Position numbers and translations under genes: made by a program. The notes beneath the pieces are model-generated. The model did no database searches, was not told the DNA's origin, and saw only the letters and a program-made list of their open reading frames with translations. Below are positions 12,849 to 18,967 of a stretch of DNA of 20,746 bases, in pieces (position 1 is the first letter of the stretch; each line of letters starts with the position of its first letter). Source of the DNA: Betaproteobacteria bacterium (GTDB taxonomy: Bacteria; Pseudomonadota; Gammaproteobacteria; Burkholderiales; SG8-39); the NCBI GenBank assembly GCA_019237595.1, contig JAFAGU010000386.1, positions 1-20,746 on the forward strand, given 5' to 3'.

Positions 12849-13983
12849 GCCGCGCGGCGAGCTTCTGCACGGGCCGCTTCGCAAGGCGAAGGAACGGCAA
12901 CGACGCAAGCGCGAGCTGCCCCGCTGCGCTCACGCCGAAGGCGATGCGCTGCACGGTGCGCCGGTCCTTCCAGACGCGCTCGTAGCCCGGCGAGTTTTCC
13001 TCGGTAGTGTTGGAGTCCACCCATCGCAGTCCCGGGGTCTCGATGAATCGCGAGACGTTCGCGACTTCCGAGAGCACGCCCGGCGATGCCGCGGCATGCG
13101 CCTCGTCATAGGCGATCTTGAAGGTGTAGCCGCCTTCGCCGGCGCGCAGCACGATGTGGCGGGCGAGCGGCCGGCCGGCGAGGTCGAGCCCGGCGATGAG
13201 CAGCCGGTCGCGGCGAAACGCCTCCGGCAACACCTGCGCGACGAAGCGGCGGTCGTCGGGACGGCAGGCGAGCGCGCTCCCCGCTTCGCCTTTCCACCCG
13301 CTCGCCTCGAGGCGCATGAAGGCGTCCACCCAGCACGCGAGGTCGCCTTCCCGCGCAAGTGCAACGCTCTGCACTTCACCTGCAGCGCGAAGCTTCGCTT
13401 CCCAGCGCCGCAGGTTGTTGCGCATGTTCGAGTTGAACCGCTCGCGCGGATCGCGCTCCGTCGCGAGCAGGGCGCGGGAATACGCGTCGGTCACGAGCCA
13501 GGGCAGCCCTGCGGCGGCCGCCGCCTGCAGCAACGTGCCGTAAAGCGGTCCCTCGGCCGGCGTCCATTCGAGCTCGAGCACGGCGGCGGGCATGGCGACG
13601 AGCAGCGCCTCCAGCGTGCGCGCAGCGCCGCGAGCGCGCACGAGCGGCGTGCCGAGCAGCATGTTCCGGTGCCGCCACGAGCGCGCGGCGCGCACCGGAA
13701 GTCCGCGAAAGCCGCGCTGGATGCGCAGCGGCACCAGCCCCACGAGCTTTCCGGAGTCCCAGGCGACGAGGCAGCGGAAGCCGGCCTCGCCGTAGGCTTC
13801 GAGCGCGGGCAGCAGCATCCAATGCTCGTAGAACGGATTGGGCTCGATCGCCTCGGCGGCGAGCGCCTCCCACTCGGGAACGAGCGCACGCACGCCTGCC
13901 GCATCGCGAATCTCGACGATCACGCCGGAGCCCGAAGGCCGGCGAACGGGCGCAGCGGAGGGAATCGGCAAGACGGCCGACAT
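12805..13983 (-). CDS. FemAB/GNAT-like acyltransferase (BioF2-like domain)
   Basis: This 392-residue soluble protein has the split GNAT layout of the FemAB/PF13480 group: an N-terminal half with EWEALAAEAIEPNPFYEHWM and GKLVGLVPLRIQRG, and a C-terminal half with LIAGLDLAGRPLARHIVLRAG, YTFKIAYDEAHAAASPGVLS and WVDSNTTEENSPGYERVW. Similar proteins occur in betaproteobacterial exopolysaccharide/PEP-CTERM loci, where an acyl or aminoacyl transfer role is presumed. The ATG at 13983 begins a normal-length product. The C-terminus is basic (RPRGGGSRGRKGS) and its coding DNA overlaps the end of the acetyltransferase gene. Its precise substrate is unknown. Confidence 0.88.
   Translation of the reverse strand: MSAVLPIPSAAPVRRPSGSGVIVEIRDAAGVRALVPEWEALAAEAIEPNPFYEHWMLLPALEAYGEAGFRCLVAWDSGKLVGLVPLRIQRGFRGLPVRAARSWRHRNMLLGTPLVRARGAARTLEALLVAMPAAVLELEWTPAEGPLYGTLLQAAAAAGLPWLVTDAYSRALLATERDPRERFNSNMRNNLRRWEAKLRAAGEVQSVALAREGDLACWVDAFMRLEASGWKGEAGSALACRPDDRRFVAQVLPEAFRRDRLLIAGLDLAGRPLARHIVLRAGEGGYTFKIAYDEAHAAASPGVLSEVANVSRFIETPGLRWVDSNTTEENSPGYERVWKDRRTVQRIAFGVSAAGQLALASLPFLRLAKRPVQKLAARLRPRGGGSRGRKGS
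12834..12859. terminator. Perfect GC hairpin with a stop codon in its loop
   Basis: CGCCGCGCGGC (12834-12844) and GCCGCGCGGCG (12849-12859) form a perfect 11-bp stem with loop CTGA. The TGA of the acetyltransferase (12846-12848) lies in the loop. The sequence also encodes the C-terminus of the opposite gene. No T tract follows, so terminator function for the convergent pair is only suggested. Confidence 0.45.
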
Positions 13984-14020
13984 GGCTCGGCAAACACTAA
14001 TCCCTTCCGGGACTTCCGTA

Positions 14021-14038
14021 GCTGGCCCGGACGGCTCA
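14021..14038 (+). promoter_or_regulatory. Shared intergenic motif, copy 2
   Basis: GCTGGCCCGGACGGCTCA differs from the copy at 12254-12271 at one base. It lies between the divergent FemAB-like and metallophosphoesterase genes, 38 nt upstream of the former. A CAGG sequence follows 58 nt after its first base, just before an ATG at 14088. Confidence 0.45.
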
Positions 14039-14087
14039 CGGCGGCTGCGGCCTGGCGTCTCGGCGCGGGCCTACGCTTCAGGAGCCG

Positions 14088-14186
14088 ATGATCCGCGATC
14101 CCCTGCCCTTCCTTCGCTACTGGGCTGCGCGGCTGCGCGCCGCGGCCTCGCGGCGCGTGCATCGATGGCTCGCTACGGCCTCCTGA
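14088..14186 (+). CDS. Possible 32-residue leader ORF upstream of the phosphoesterase
   Basis: An ATG at 14088 preceded by AGGAG (3 nt spacing, rather short) opens a 32-codon frame with many Arg and Trp residues (MIRDPLPFLRYWAARLR). It ends in TGA 22 nt inside the phosphoesterase gene. Its start sits at the same distance from the shared 18-bp motif as the acetyltransferase start does in the other copy. Its translation could couple to the downstream ATG at 14165, which has no good ribosome binding site. It may instead be a chance frame. Confidence 0.3.
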   Translation: MIRDPLPFLRYWAARLRAAASRRVHRWLATAS

Positions 14187-14950
14187 GCGACATCCACGGC
14201 AACGTGGAGGCGCTGAACGCGGCGCTCGGCGCGCTTGAGCGCGCGGGCGCGCGCACGCTCTACTGCCTCGGCGACGTCATCGGCTACAACGCGGACTCGG
14301 ACGATTGCGCGGCTATCGTGCGCCGCCGCTGCGCGGCGACGATCGCCGGCAACCACGACCTCATCGGCACCTCGCGCCTGGACTTCAGCCGATGCTCGAA
14401 CGGCGCCATGTACTCGCTCAAGCGCACGCGCCGCACGCTCGGTCGCGAGGCGGCGGCGTGGCTCGCCACCCTGCCGGGGCGCCAGGTCCTCGAGGACGGC
14501 AAGGTGGTGCTCGTCCACGGAGGCGTCCGCGACGTCCAGCTCTATATGGAGCGCGCGGAGCACATCCGGGAAAACGCAGGCTGGCTGCGCTACGACTTTC
14601 CCGGCGCGAAGCTCTGCTTCTTCGGCCACAGCCACCATCAGATGGTGTTCGAGGTGGACGAGGGAAGCGTCGTTCGCTCCGTCCCGGCGGCGGGCAAGGT
14701 GTACCTCGAGAGGCAGAAGCTCTATTTCGTGAACCCGGGATCGGTCGATGCGCAGCGCAAGCGCGAGCACAAGCTCGCGGAGTGCGCGGTCTTCGATACG
14801 CTCGACTGGACGGTGGAGTTCCTGCGCGTTCCCTACGACGCCGCTTCGACCGAAGCGAAGGCGGCGGTATTCGGCTACCGCATCAGCGGGTTCACCAACA
14901 GCCTCTACAACCTCCGCCGACGCCTGGGCCGGCTCGCGCACTCCGCCTGA
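14165..14950 (+). CDS. Calcineurin-like metallophosphoesterase
   Basis: This 261-residue enzyme has the full set of dinuclear-metal motifs: D9-I-H11 in LLSDIHGN, GD37 in LGDVIGY, G62-NHD65, H118 in LVHGG, and G154-HSH157. It resembles the YfcE/MJ0936-type family of small phosphodiesterases or phosphatases. The C-terminus is basic (LYNLRRRLGRLAHSA). I chose ATG at 14165 because it gives the family-typical MARYGLLSDIHGN start; the frame stays open upstream but has no support there. The substrate is unknown. A role in polysaccharide or nucleotide-sugar turnover is only suggested by its neighbours. Confidence 0.92.
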   Translation: MARYGLLSDIHGNVEALNAALGALERAGARTLYCLGDVIGYNADSDDCAAIVRRRCAATIAGNHDLIGTSRLDFSRCSNGAMYSLKRTRRTLGREAAAWLATLPGRQVLEDGKVVLVHGGVRDVQLYMERAEHIRENAGWLRYDFPGAKLCFFGHSHHQMVFEVDEGSVVRSVPAAGKVYLERQKLYFVNPGSVDAQRKREHKLAECAVFDTLDWTVEFLRVPYDAASTEAKAAVFGYRISGFTNSLYNLRRRLGRLAHSA

Positions 14951-14976
14951 CGCCCGATCGCGCTTCCGTCAGTGCG
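14944..14976. terminator. Hairpin across convergent stop codons
   Basis: CGCCTGACG (14944-14952) pairs with CGTCAGtGCG (14967-14976), giving nine base pairs with one bulged T and a 14-nt loop. The TGA of the phosphoesterase (14948-14950) and the TCA stop complement of the HTH gene (14969-14971) lie in opposite arms. No T tract follows. Confidence 0.45.
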
Positions 14977-15253
14977 GGACGGCGGGCTCGGCGCCTTCCA
15001 CCTCGGGCATGCGCGGATGCAGCTGCGCGGCTTCCGGGTGCCCGAGGATGAATTCCACCGTGCTCAGGAACACTGCGTTCGGAATGGCTTTCTTGCCGCC
15101 GAGGAGCTGGACCAGCTCGGGCGCCGGCAGGCGAAGGACTCGCGCCAGGGCCTCGCGGGTGCCGGCGACGTAGAAGGCGCGGTGCAGCGCCCGCCGCTTG
15201 AGTTGCTCCGAAGCCATTGCAAGCTCCGCCTTTTCTTGTTGGCGACGGGACAT
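14969..15253 (-). CDS. Small HTH-like (YdaS-type) putative DNA-binding protein
   Basis: This 94-residue protein has a basic N-terminal helix (MSRRQQEKAELAMASEQLKRR). The segment TREALARVLRLPAPELVQLLGGKKAIPNAVFLSTVEFIL reads like the helix-turn-helix of YdaS/Cro-type proteins: a helix beginning with ALA, a turn, the recognition helix, then GKxxxP. The tail is Pro/Glu-rich. GAGAGG 5 nt before the ATG is a suitable ribosome binding site. It follows the SGNH hydrolase gene on the same strand after 19 nt. A 10-bp inverted repeat just upstream (15267-15313) may be its own operator. DNA binding is inferred from pattern only. Confidence 0.65.
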   Translation of the reverse strand: MSRRQQEKAELAMASEQLKRRALHRAFYVAGTREALARVLRLPAPELVQLLGGKKAIPNAVFLSTVEFILGHPEAAQLHPRMPEVEGAEPAVPH

Positions 15254-15266
15254 ACTGGCCTCTCTT

Positions 15267-15313
15267 AAACCGCTACCGCAACGTCGGTGGATATGATTTC
15301 TGTGTAGCGGTTT
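15267..15313. promoter_or_regulatory. 10-bp perfect inverted repeat upstream of the HTH gene
   Basis: AAACCGCTAC (15267-15276) and GTAGCGGTTT (15304-15313) are exact reverse complements separated by 27 nt. The left arm overlaps the SGNH hydrolase stop (15273-15275) and ends 14 nt before the HTH start codon. The enclosed DNA is unusually AT-rich for the region (around 15288-15303). It could be an operator bound by the HTH product, or an mRNA hairpin ahead of its ribosome binding site. Confidence 0.5.
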
Positions 15314-16553
15314 GCACTACGGCGGCCCGCGCAGCGGCCTGGGTGGCGCGCGGCGCGGAGGGCACGATGCCGTTGCAGAGCCGCTTCGCGATCAGCTCCG
15401 CCGCCATGCGGTGCCCTTCTTCGTTCCAGTGCCCGATGCCCAGGCCCACGTTGCGGAAGCCGTGCAGGAAGACGCGGTCTTCCGTGGCGCGGCGCTGCAT
15501 CTCGGGCGCGAGCGCGATCACGGGGAAGCCTTCGCGGCGCCCGAGCGCCTCCATGCGCCGCTCGATGTAGAAGAGGTCGTGCACGCCGAGCGCATTCTCG
15601 GCGCTGCGGCGAAGCTCCGCGTCGGGCGTGACCTGGATCCCGTGCGAGATCGCGACGAGCGCGAAGCGCGCGCCGTGGCTCGACGAGAACGCGTTCATTC
15701 GGGAGATCAGCGCCTCGGTGACCGTCCACGCGTCGCGCCAGGCTGCATCGCGCGGCGGCGCGAACGCCGCGAGCGCCGTCCCCGGCTCGGCGCCAGGCAC
15801 GCTCGGCGAGGCGCCCGGCGCCGCGGAGTCGGCGGCGTGCGCAGCACCGGCGCGAATCGCCTCGACGCGTTTCTTCGCCTCGTGAACGAGCTGCGCAAGG
15901 CGAAGGCGGTCGGAAGCGGCACGGAAGCGCTCGAGCCACGGCGAGGAACGCTTGCGGAAGACATCGGTGCGGGCGAACGAGTCGTCGAGCGAGAGGCCGT
16001 TCGCGCCCACGCGGTAGAACGGGCGGTCCTTCTCGGGCTCGAGGGCTGCGGAGTTGTTGAGGAGATCGTTCCCGTTCGTGAAGGCGAGGAGCACGAGGTC
16101 GGGCTGGTAGCGGATCGCGGTGCGCTCGAGCAGCTCCGATTCCTGCGCGGTGCCATAGCCCGAGACGCCGAAGTTCATGACCTCGACCTGCACCTCGGGC
16201 GGCACGCAGGCCGAGAGCTTCTCCTGGAGCTGCCACCAGAAGGTCGACTTGAAATCGACCTGCATCGCCTCGGCGTACGAGTCGCCGAGGACCGCGATGC
16301 GGTAGGTGCCCTTGGGCTTCGCGAGGTCATGCGTGCGGTCGCGGAAGCCCGCGGGGCTCACCTGGATGTAGCCGCGCCCCTCCTTGTCGAACCAGCCCTT
16401 CGCGCCCGGCCGCAGCCCCCATCCGAGCACCGGGTCCGGGCGGTACCACACCGGGGCCTCGTAGCCGATCGCGCGCAGCGCCACTTCCGCCCCGACGAGG
16501 GTCAGGCCGAGGGAGAAGAGGATTCCGCCCGCGACGGCAAGGACTCGTCTCAT
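15273..16553 (-). CDS. SGNH/GDSL hydrolase-family protein
   Basis: This 426-residue protein starts with a membrane anchor or uncleaved signal (VLAVAGGILFSLGLTLVGAEVAL), so the catalytic domain is periplasmic. SGNH blocks are LGDSYAEAMQV (nucleophile Ser), NFGVSGYGTAQE (Gly), FTNGNDLLNN (Asn) and IGHWNEEGHR (His). The Asp that usually precedes this His (DxH or DxxH) is not seen; Ile stands there. An Ala/Pro-rich insert lies in the middle. Such proteins often follow carbamoyltransferase/SxtJ/DUF5989 genes and are presumed to add or remove acyl groups on polysaccharides. The ATG at 16553 has TAGGAG, which overlaps the upstream stop, indicating coupling. Confidence 0.87.
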   Translation of the reverse strand: MRRVLAVAGGILFSLGLTLVGAEVALRAIGYEAPVWYRPDPVLGWGLRPGAKGWFDKEGRGYIQVSPAGFRDRTHDLAKPKGTYRIAVLGDSYAEAMQVDFKSTFWWQLQEKLSACVPPEVQVEVMNFGVSGYGTAQESELLERTAIRYQPDLVLLAFTNGNDLLNNSAALEPEKDRPFYRVGANGLSLDDSFARTDVFRKRSSPWLERFRAASDRLRLAQLVHEAKKRVEAIRAGAAHAADSAAPGASPSVPGAEPGTALAAFAPPRDAAWRDAWTVTEALISRMNAFSSSHGARFALVAISHGIQVTPDAELRRSAENALGVHDLFYIERRMEALGRREGFPVIALAPEMQRRATEDRVFLHGFRNVGLGIGHWNEEGHRMAAELIAKRLCNGIVPSAPRATQAAARAAVVQTATQKSYPPTLR

Positions 16554-16562
16554 GCGAGGCTC

Positions 16563-18398
16563 CTAGTCGAGCTCGAACGCGTGCTCGTAGTTCTTCTTGA
16601 GCGCCGGGTTCTGGCGCTCCTTGCGCAGCAGGCAGTTGCCCACCGCGAGCACCTCGATCTCGGTGCCCATGAAGCAGCGGAAGGCGTCCTCGGGCGAGCC
16701 CACGATCGGCTCGCCGCGCACGTTGAAGCTCGTGTTCACGATCACCGGGCACCCGGTGAGCTTCTTGAATTCGCTGATGAGCGACCAGTAGCGGGGATTC
16801 GTCTCCTTGTGCACCGTCTGGATGCGCGCCGAATAGTCGACGTGCGTGACCGCCGGGATCGTCGAGCGCGGAACGTTGAGCTTGTCGATGCCGAAGAGCT
16901 TCTGCTGCTCCTCGCTCATCGCGATGCGATGCTCCGGCCTTACGTCCGCGACCAGCAGCATGTACGGGCTTTCGTCGTTCATTTCGAAAAACCGGGAAAC
17001 ATCTTCGGCGAGGACCGATGGAGCAAACGGGCGGAAGGACTCCCGGTACTTCACTTTCAGGTTGAGCGTCTTCTGCATGGTCGGCGAGCGCGCGTCGCCG
17101 AGGATCGAGCGCCCGCCGAGCGCGCGCGGGCCAAACTCCATGCGGCCCTGGAACCAGCCGACGGCCTTGCCCTGCGCAAGCGCGTCCGCGCACGCCTGCA
17201 CGAGGCCCTCGTCGTCGAGCGTCTCGAACACCGCCCCCGACTTCGTGAGCTGGCGCTGGATCTCCTCTAGCGTGAAGTCGGGGCCCAAAAACCCGCCTCT
17301 CATGGAGTCCAGTGCCGTTGCAGTTTTTCTCTCTTTCTTGCAGGACAAGTGAAAAGCCACCAAGGCCGCCCCAAGCGCGCCGCCGGCGTCGCCCGCGGCA
17401 GGCTGCATCCAGATGCGGTCGAAGTAGCGCGCGCGCAGGAGCTTGCCGTTCGCGACGCAGTTGAGCGCCACGCCGCCCGCGAGGCAGAGGTTCTTTTCCT
17501 TCGTCTCGAAGGCAATGCCGCGCGCGAGCTTCAGGACGATTTCCTCGGTCACGGCCTGGATCGAGGCCGCGAGGTCCATCTCGCGCTGCGTGAGCCGTTC
17601 CTCGGGCTTCCTCGGCGCGCCTCCGAAGAGCTCGTGGAACTTCTCGTTCGTCATCGTGAGGCCGGTGCAGTAGTCGAAGTAATCCAGGTTCAGCCTGAAG
17701 CTTCCGTCCTCCTTGACGTCGACCAGGTTCCGCAGGATCAGGTCCTTGTATTTCGGTTCGCCATAGGGAGCGAGGCCCATGACCTTGTACTCGCCGGAGT
17801 TCACCTTGAAGCCGGTGTAGTACGTGAAGGCCGAGTACAGCAGCCCCAGCGAGTGCGGGAAATGGATTTCCTTCGTGACCCTGAGCTCGCGGCCTTCGCC
17901 GATCGCGAGGGAGGTGGTCGTCCATTCGCCGACGCCATCCATGGTGAGGACGGCGGCGCGCTGGAAGGGCGAGGGATAGAACGCGCTCGCCGCGTGGCTG
18001 AGGTGGTGCTCCGAGAAGAGAAGCTTCTCGCCCCAGTCGACCGAGCTCTCGATGCCGCGAAGCTCGCGGACGATCTCCGACTTCTGGAAGAGCTTGTCCT
18101 TCACCCAGACCGGGAGCGCCGTGCGGAAGGACTGGAAGCCCCTGGGCGCGAACGCGAGGTAGGTCTCGAGCAGCCGCTCGAACTTGAGGAACGGCTTGTC
18201 GTAGAAGGCCACCGCATCGAGCTCGCCGGCGCGCACGCCGGCGCCATCGAGGCAGCTCGCGATCGCGCGGTGCGGAAAGCTCGAGTCGTGCTTCCTGCGC
18301 GTGAAGCGCTCTTCCTGCGCCGCGGCGACGACGCGCCCGTCGACGAGGAGCGCCGCCGCGCTGTCGTGGTAGTACGCGGAAATTCCCAGGATCTTCAC
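16563..18398 (-). CDS. NodU/CmcH-family carbamoyltransferase
   Basis: This 611-residue enzyme transfers a carbamoyl group from carbamoyl phosphate, via carbamoyl-adenylate, to a hydroxyl of a sugar or other small molecule. The N-terminal Kae1-like half shows GISAYYHDSAAALL, the metal-binding HHLSHAASAFYPSPF, MDGVGEW and CLAGGVALNCVANGKL. The C-terminal half shows GRMEFGPRALGGRSIL, VKYRESFRPFAPSV and NTSFNVRGEPIV. All are canonical and the length is normal. The GTG start at 18398 has TAGGAGGG 8 nt upstream, overlapping the DUF5989 stop. In this operon the acceptor is probably an exopolysaccharide or its lipid-linked precursor (inference). A short low-GC codon patch lies at 17290-17345. Confidence 0.96.
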   Translation of the reverse strand: MKILGISAYYHDSAAALLVDGRVVAAAQEERFTRRKHDSSFPHRAIASCLDGAGVRAGELDAVAFYDKPFLKFERLLETYLAFAPRGFQSFRTALPVWVKDKLFQKSEIVRELRGIESSVDWGEKLLFSEHHLSHAASAFYPSPFQRAAVLTMDGVGEWTTTSLAIGEGRELRVTKEIHFPHSLGLLYSAFTYYTGFKVNSGEYKVMGLAPYGEPKYKDLILRNLVDVKEDGSFRLNLDYFDYCTGLTMTNEKFHELFGGAPRKPEERLTQREMDLAASIQAVTEEIVLKLARGIAFETKEKNLCLAGGVALNCVANGKLLRARYFDRIWMQPAAGDAGGALGAALVAFHLSCKKERKTATALDSMRGGFLGPDFTLEEIQRQLTKSGAVFETLDDEGLVQACADALAQGKAVGWFQGRMEFGPRALGGRSILGDARSPTMQKTLNLKVKYRESFRPFAPSVLAEDVSRFFEMNDESPYMLLVADVRPEHRIAMSEEQQKLFGIDKLNVPRSTIPAVTHVDYSARIQTVHKETNPRYWSLISEFKKLTGCPVIVNTSFNVRGEPIVGSPEDAFRCFMGTEIEVLAVGNCLLRKERQNPALKKNYEHAFELD

Positions 18399-18411
18399 GC
18401 CGAGGGCCCTC

Positions 18412-18561
18412 CTAGAACAGCGTGTAGATGAACGGCGCGACCACCGACCCCTTGGCGAGCACGAGCAGGCCGCCGAGCAGCACGGTCATCAGGATCACGG
18501 GAAGCAGCCAGAACTTGCGGCGCACGAGCATGAAGCGCCACAGCTGGGCGACGTATTCCAT
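18412..18561 (-). CDS. DUF5989 small membrane protein
   Basis: This 49-residue protein, MEYVAQLWRFMLVRRKFWLL followed by a hydrophobic helix and the end GSVVAPFIYTLF, matches the DUF5989 pattern (ELWxFxxxRKxxWLLP...GSxxAPFIYTLF). It has one membrane segment at about residues 18-38. AAGGAGG lies 4 nt upstream of the ATG. DUF5989 genes are regularly found between SxtJ and carbamoyltransferase genes, exactly as here. Their function is unknown; a role in holding the carbamoyltransferase at the membrane is conceivable. The gene is easy to miss because of its size. Confidence 0.93.
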   Translation of the reverse strand: MEYVAQLWRFMLVRRKFWLLPVILMTVLLGGLLVLAKGSVVAPFIYTLF

Positions 18562-18577
18562 CGGTCCTCCTTCGAGG

Positions 18578-18955
18578 CTAGAACAGGTTCCGGAAGCTGT
18601 CGTCGGCCGGTCCCGGCGGGTCGCGGCGGACCCAGTAGGTCTTCGCCTGCGGGTCCCACGCGCGCTTCATCGCGTCCCAGCCGCACAGGCGCATGACGAA
18701 GCCCATGGGCGCGAACACGCCGAAGAACATGATCGCCATGGCGACCGGGCTCATGATCCGGTGCAGGAGCTCGGCGAGCGCCATCCACGCCCGCTTGAGC
18801 GGCGCGAGGAGCTCCGCGCGGGCGAGCGTCACGGCGGCCATCGCCGCGGCGGCGACGAGCCACCACGGCTTGAAGATCGAGAGGAAGGCGAAGGCGGCGG
18901 CGAAGGTCCAGCCGAACTTGCGGTCGGAGGGCAGCGCCTGGAGCTCGGTTTTCAT
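18578..18955 (-). CDS. SxtJ-family membrane protein
   Basis: This 125-residue protein shows the SxtJ family pattern: an N-terminal LPSDRKFGWTFAAAFAFL, a second hydrophobic stretch (WWLVAAAAMAAVTL), AELLAPLKRAWMALAELLHRIMSPVAMAIMFFGVFAPMGFVMRL, and the C-terminal W-D-P-x-A-K-TYW-x-RRDPPGP...DSFRNLF. It has about three membrane helices. Named from the saxitoxin cluster, SxtJ is widespread beside carbamoyltransferases in polysaccharide loci, and its activity is unknown. It lies 16 nt before the DUF5989 gene and 12 nt after the glycosyltransferase stop, within one operon. Confidence 0.93.
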   Translation of the reverse strand: MKTELQALPSDRKFGWTFAAAFAFLSIFKPWWLVAAAAMAAVTLARAELLAPLKRAWMALAELLHRIMSPVAMAIMFFGVFAPMGFVMRLCGWDAMKRAWDPQAKTYWVRRDPPGPADDSFRNLF

Positions 18956-18967
18956 GGAGCGAAGACC

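Noticed and set aside
15312..17270. 652-codon plus-strand frame opposite the SGNH and carbamoyltransferase genes
   Set aside because: It spans two real genes in antisense, is low in complexity, and carries no domain.
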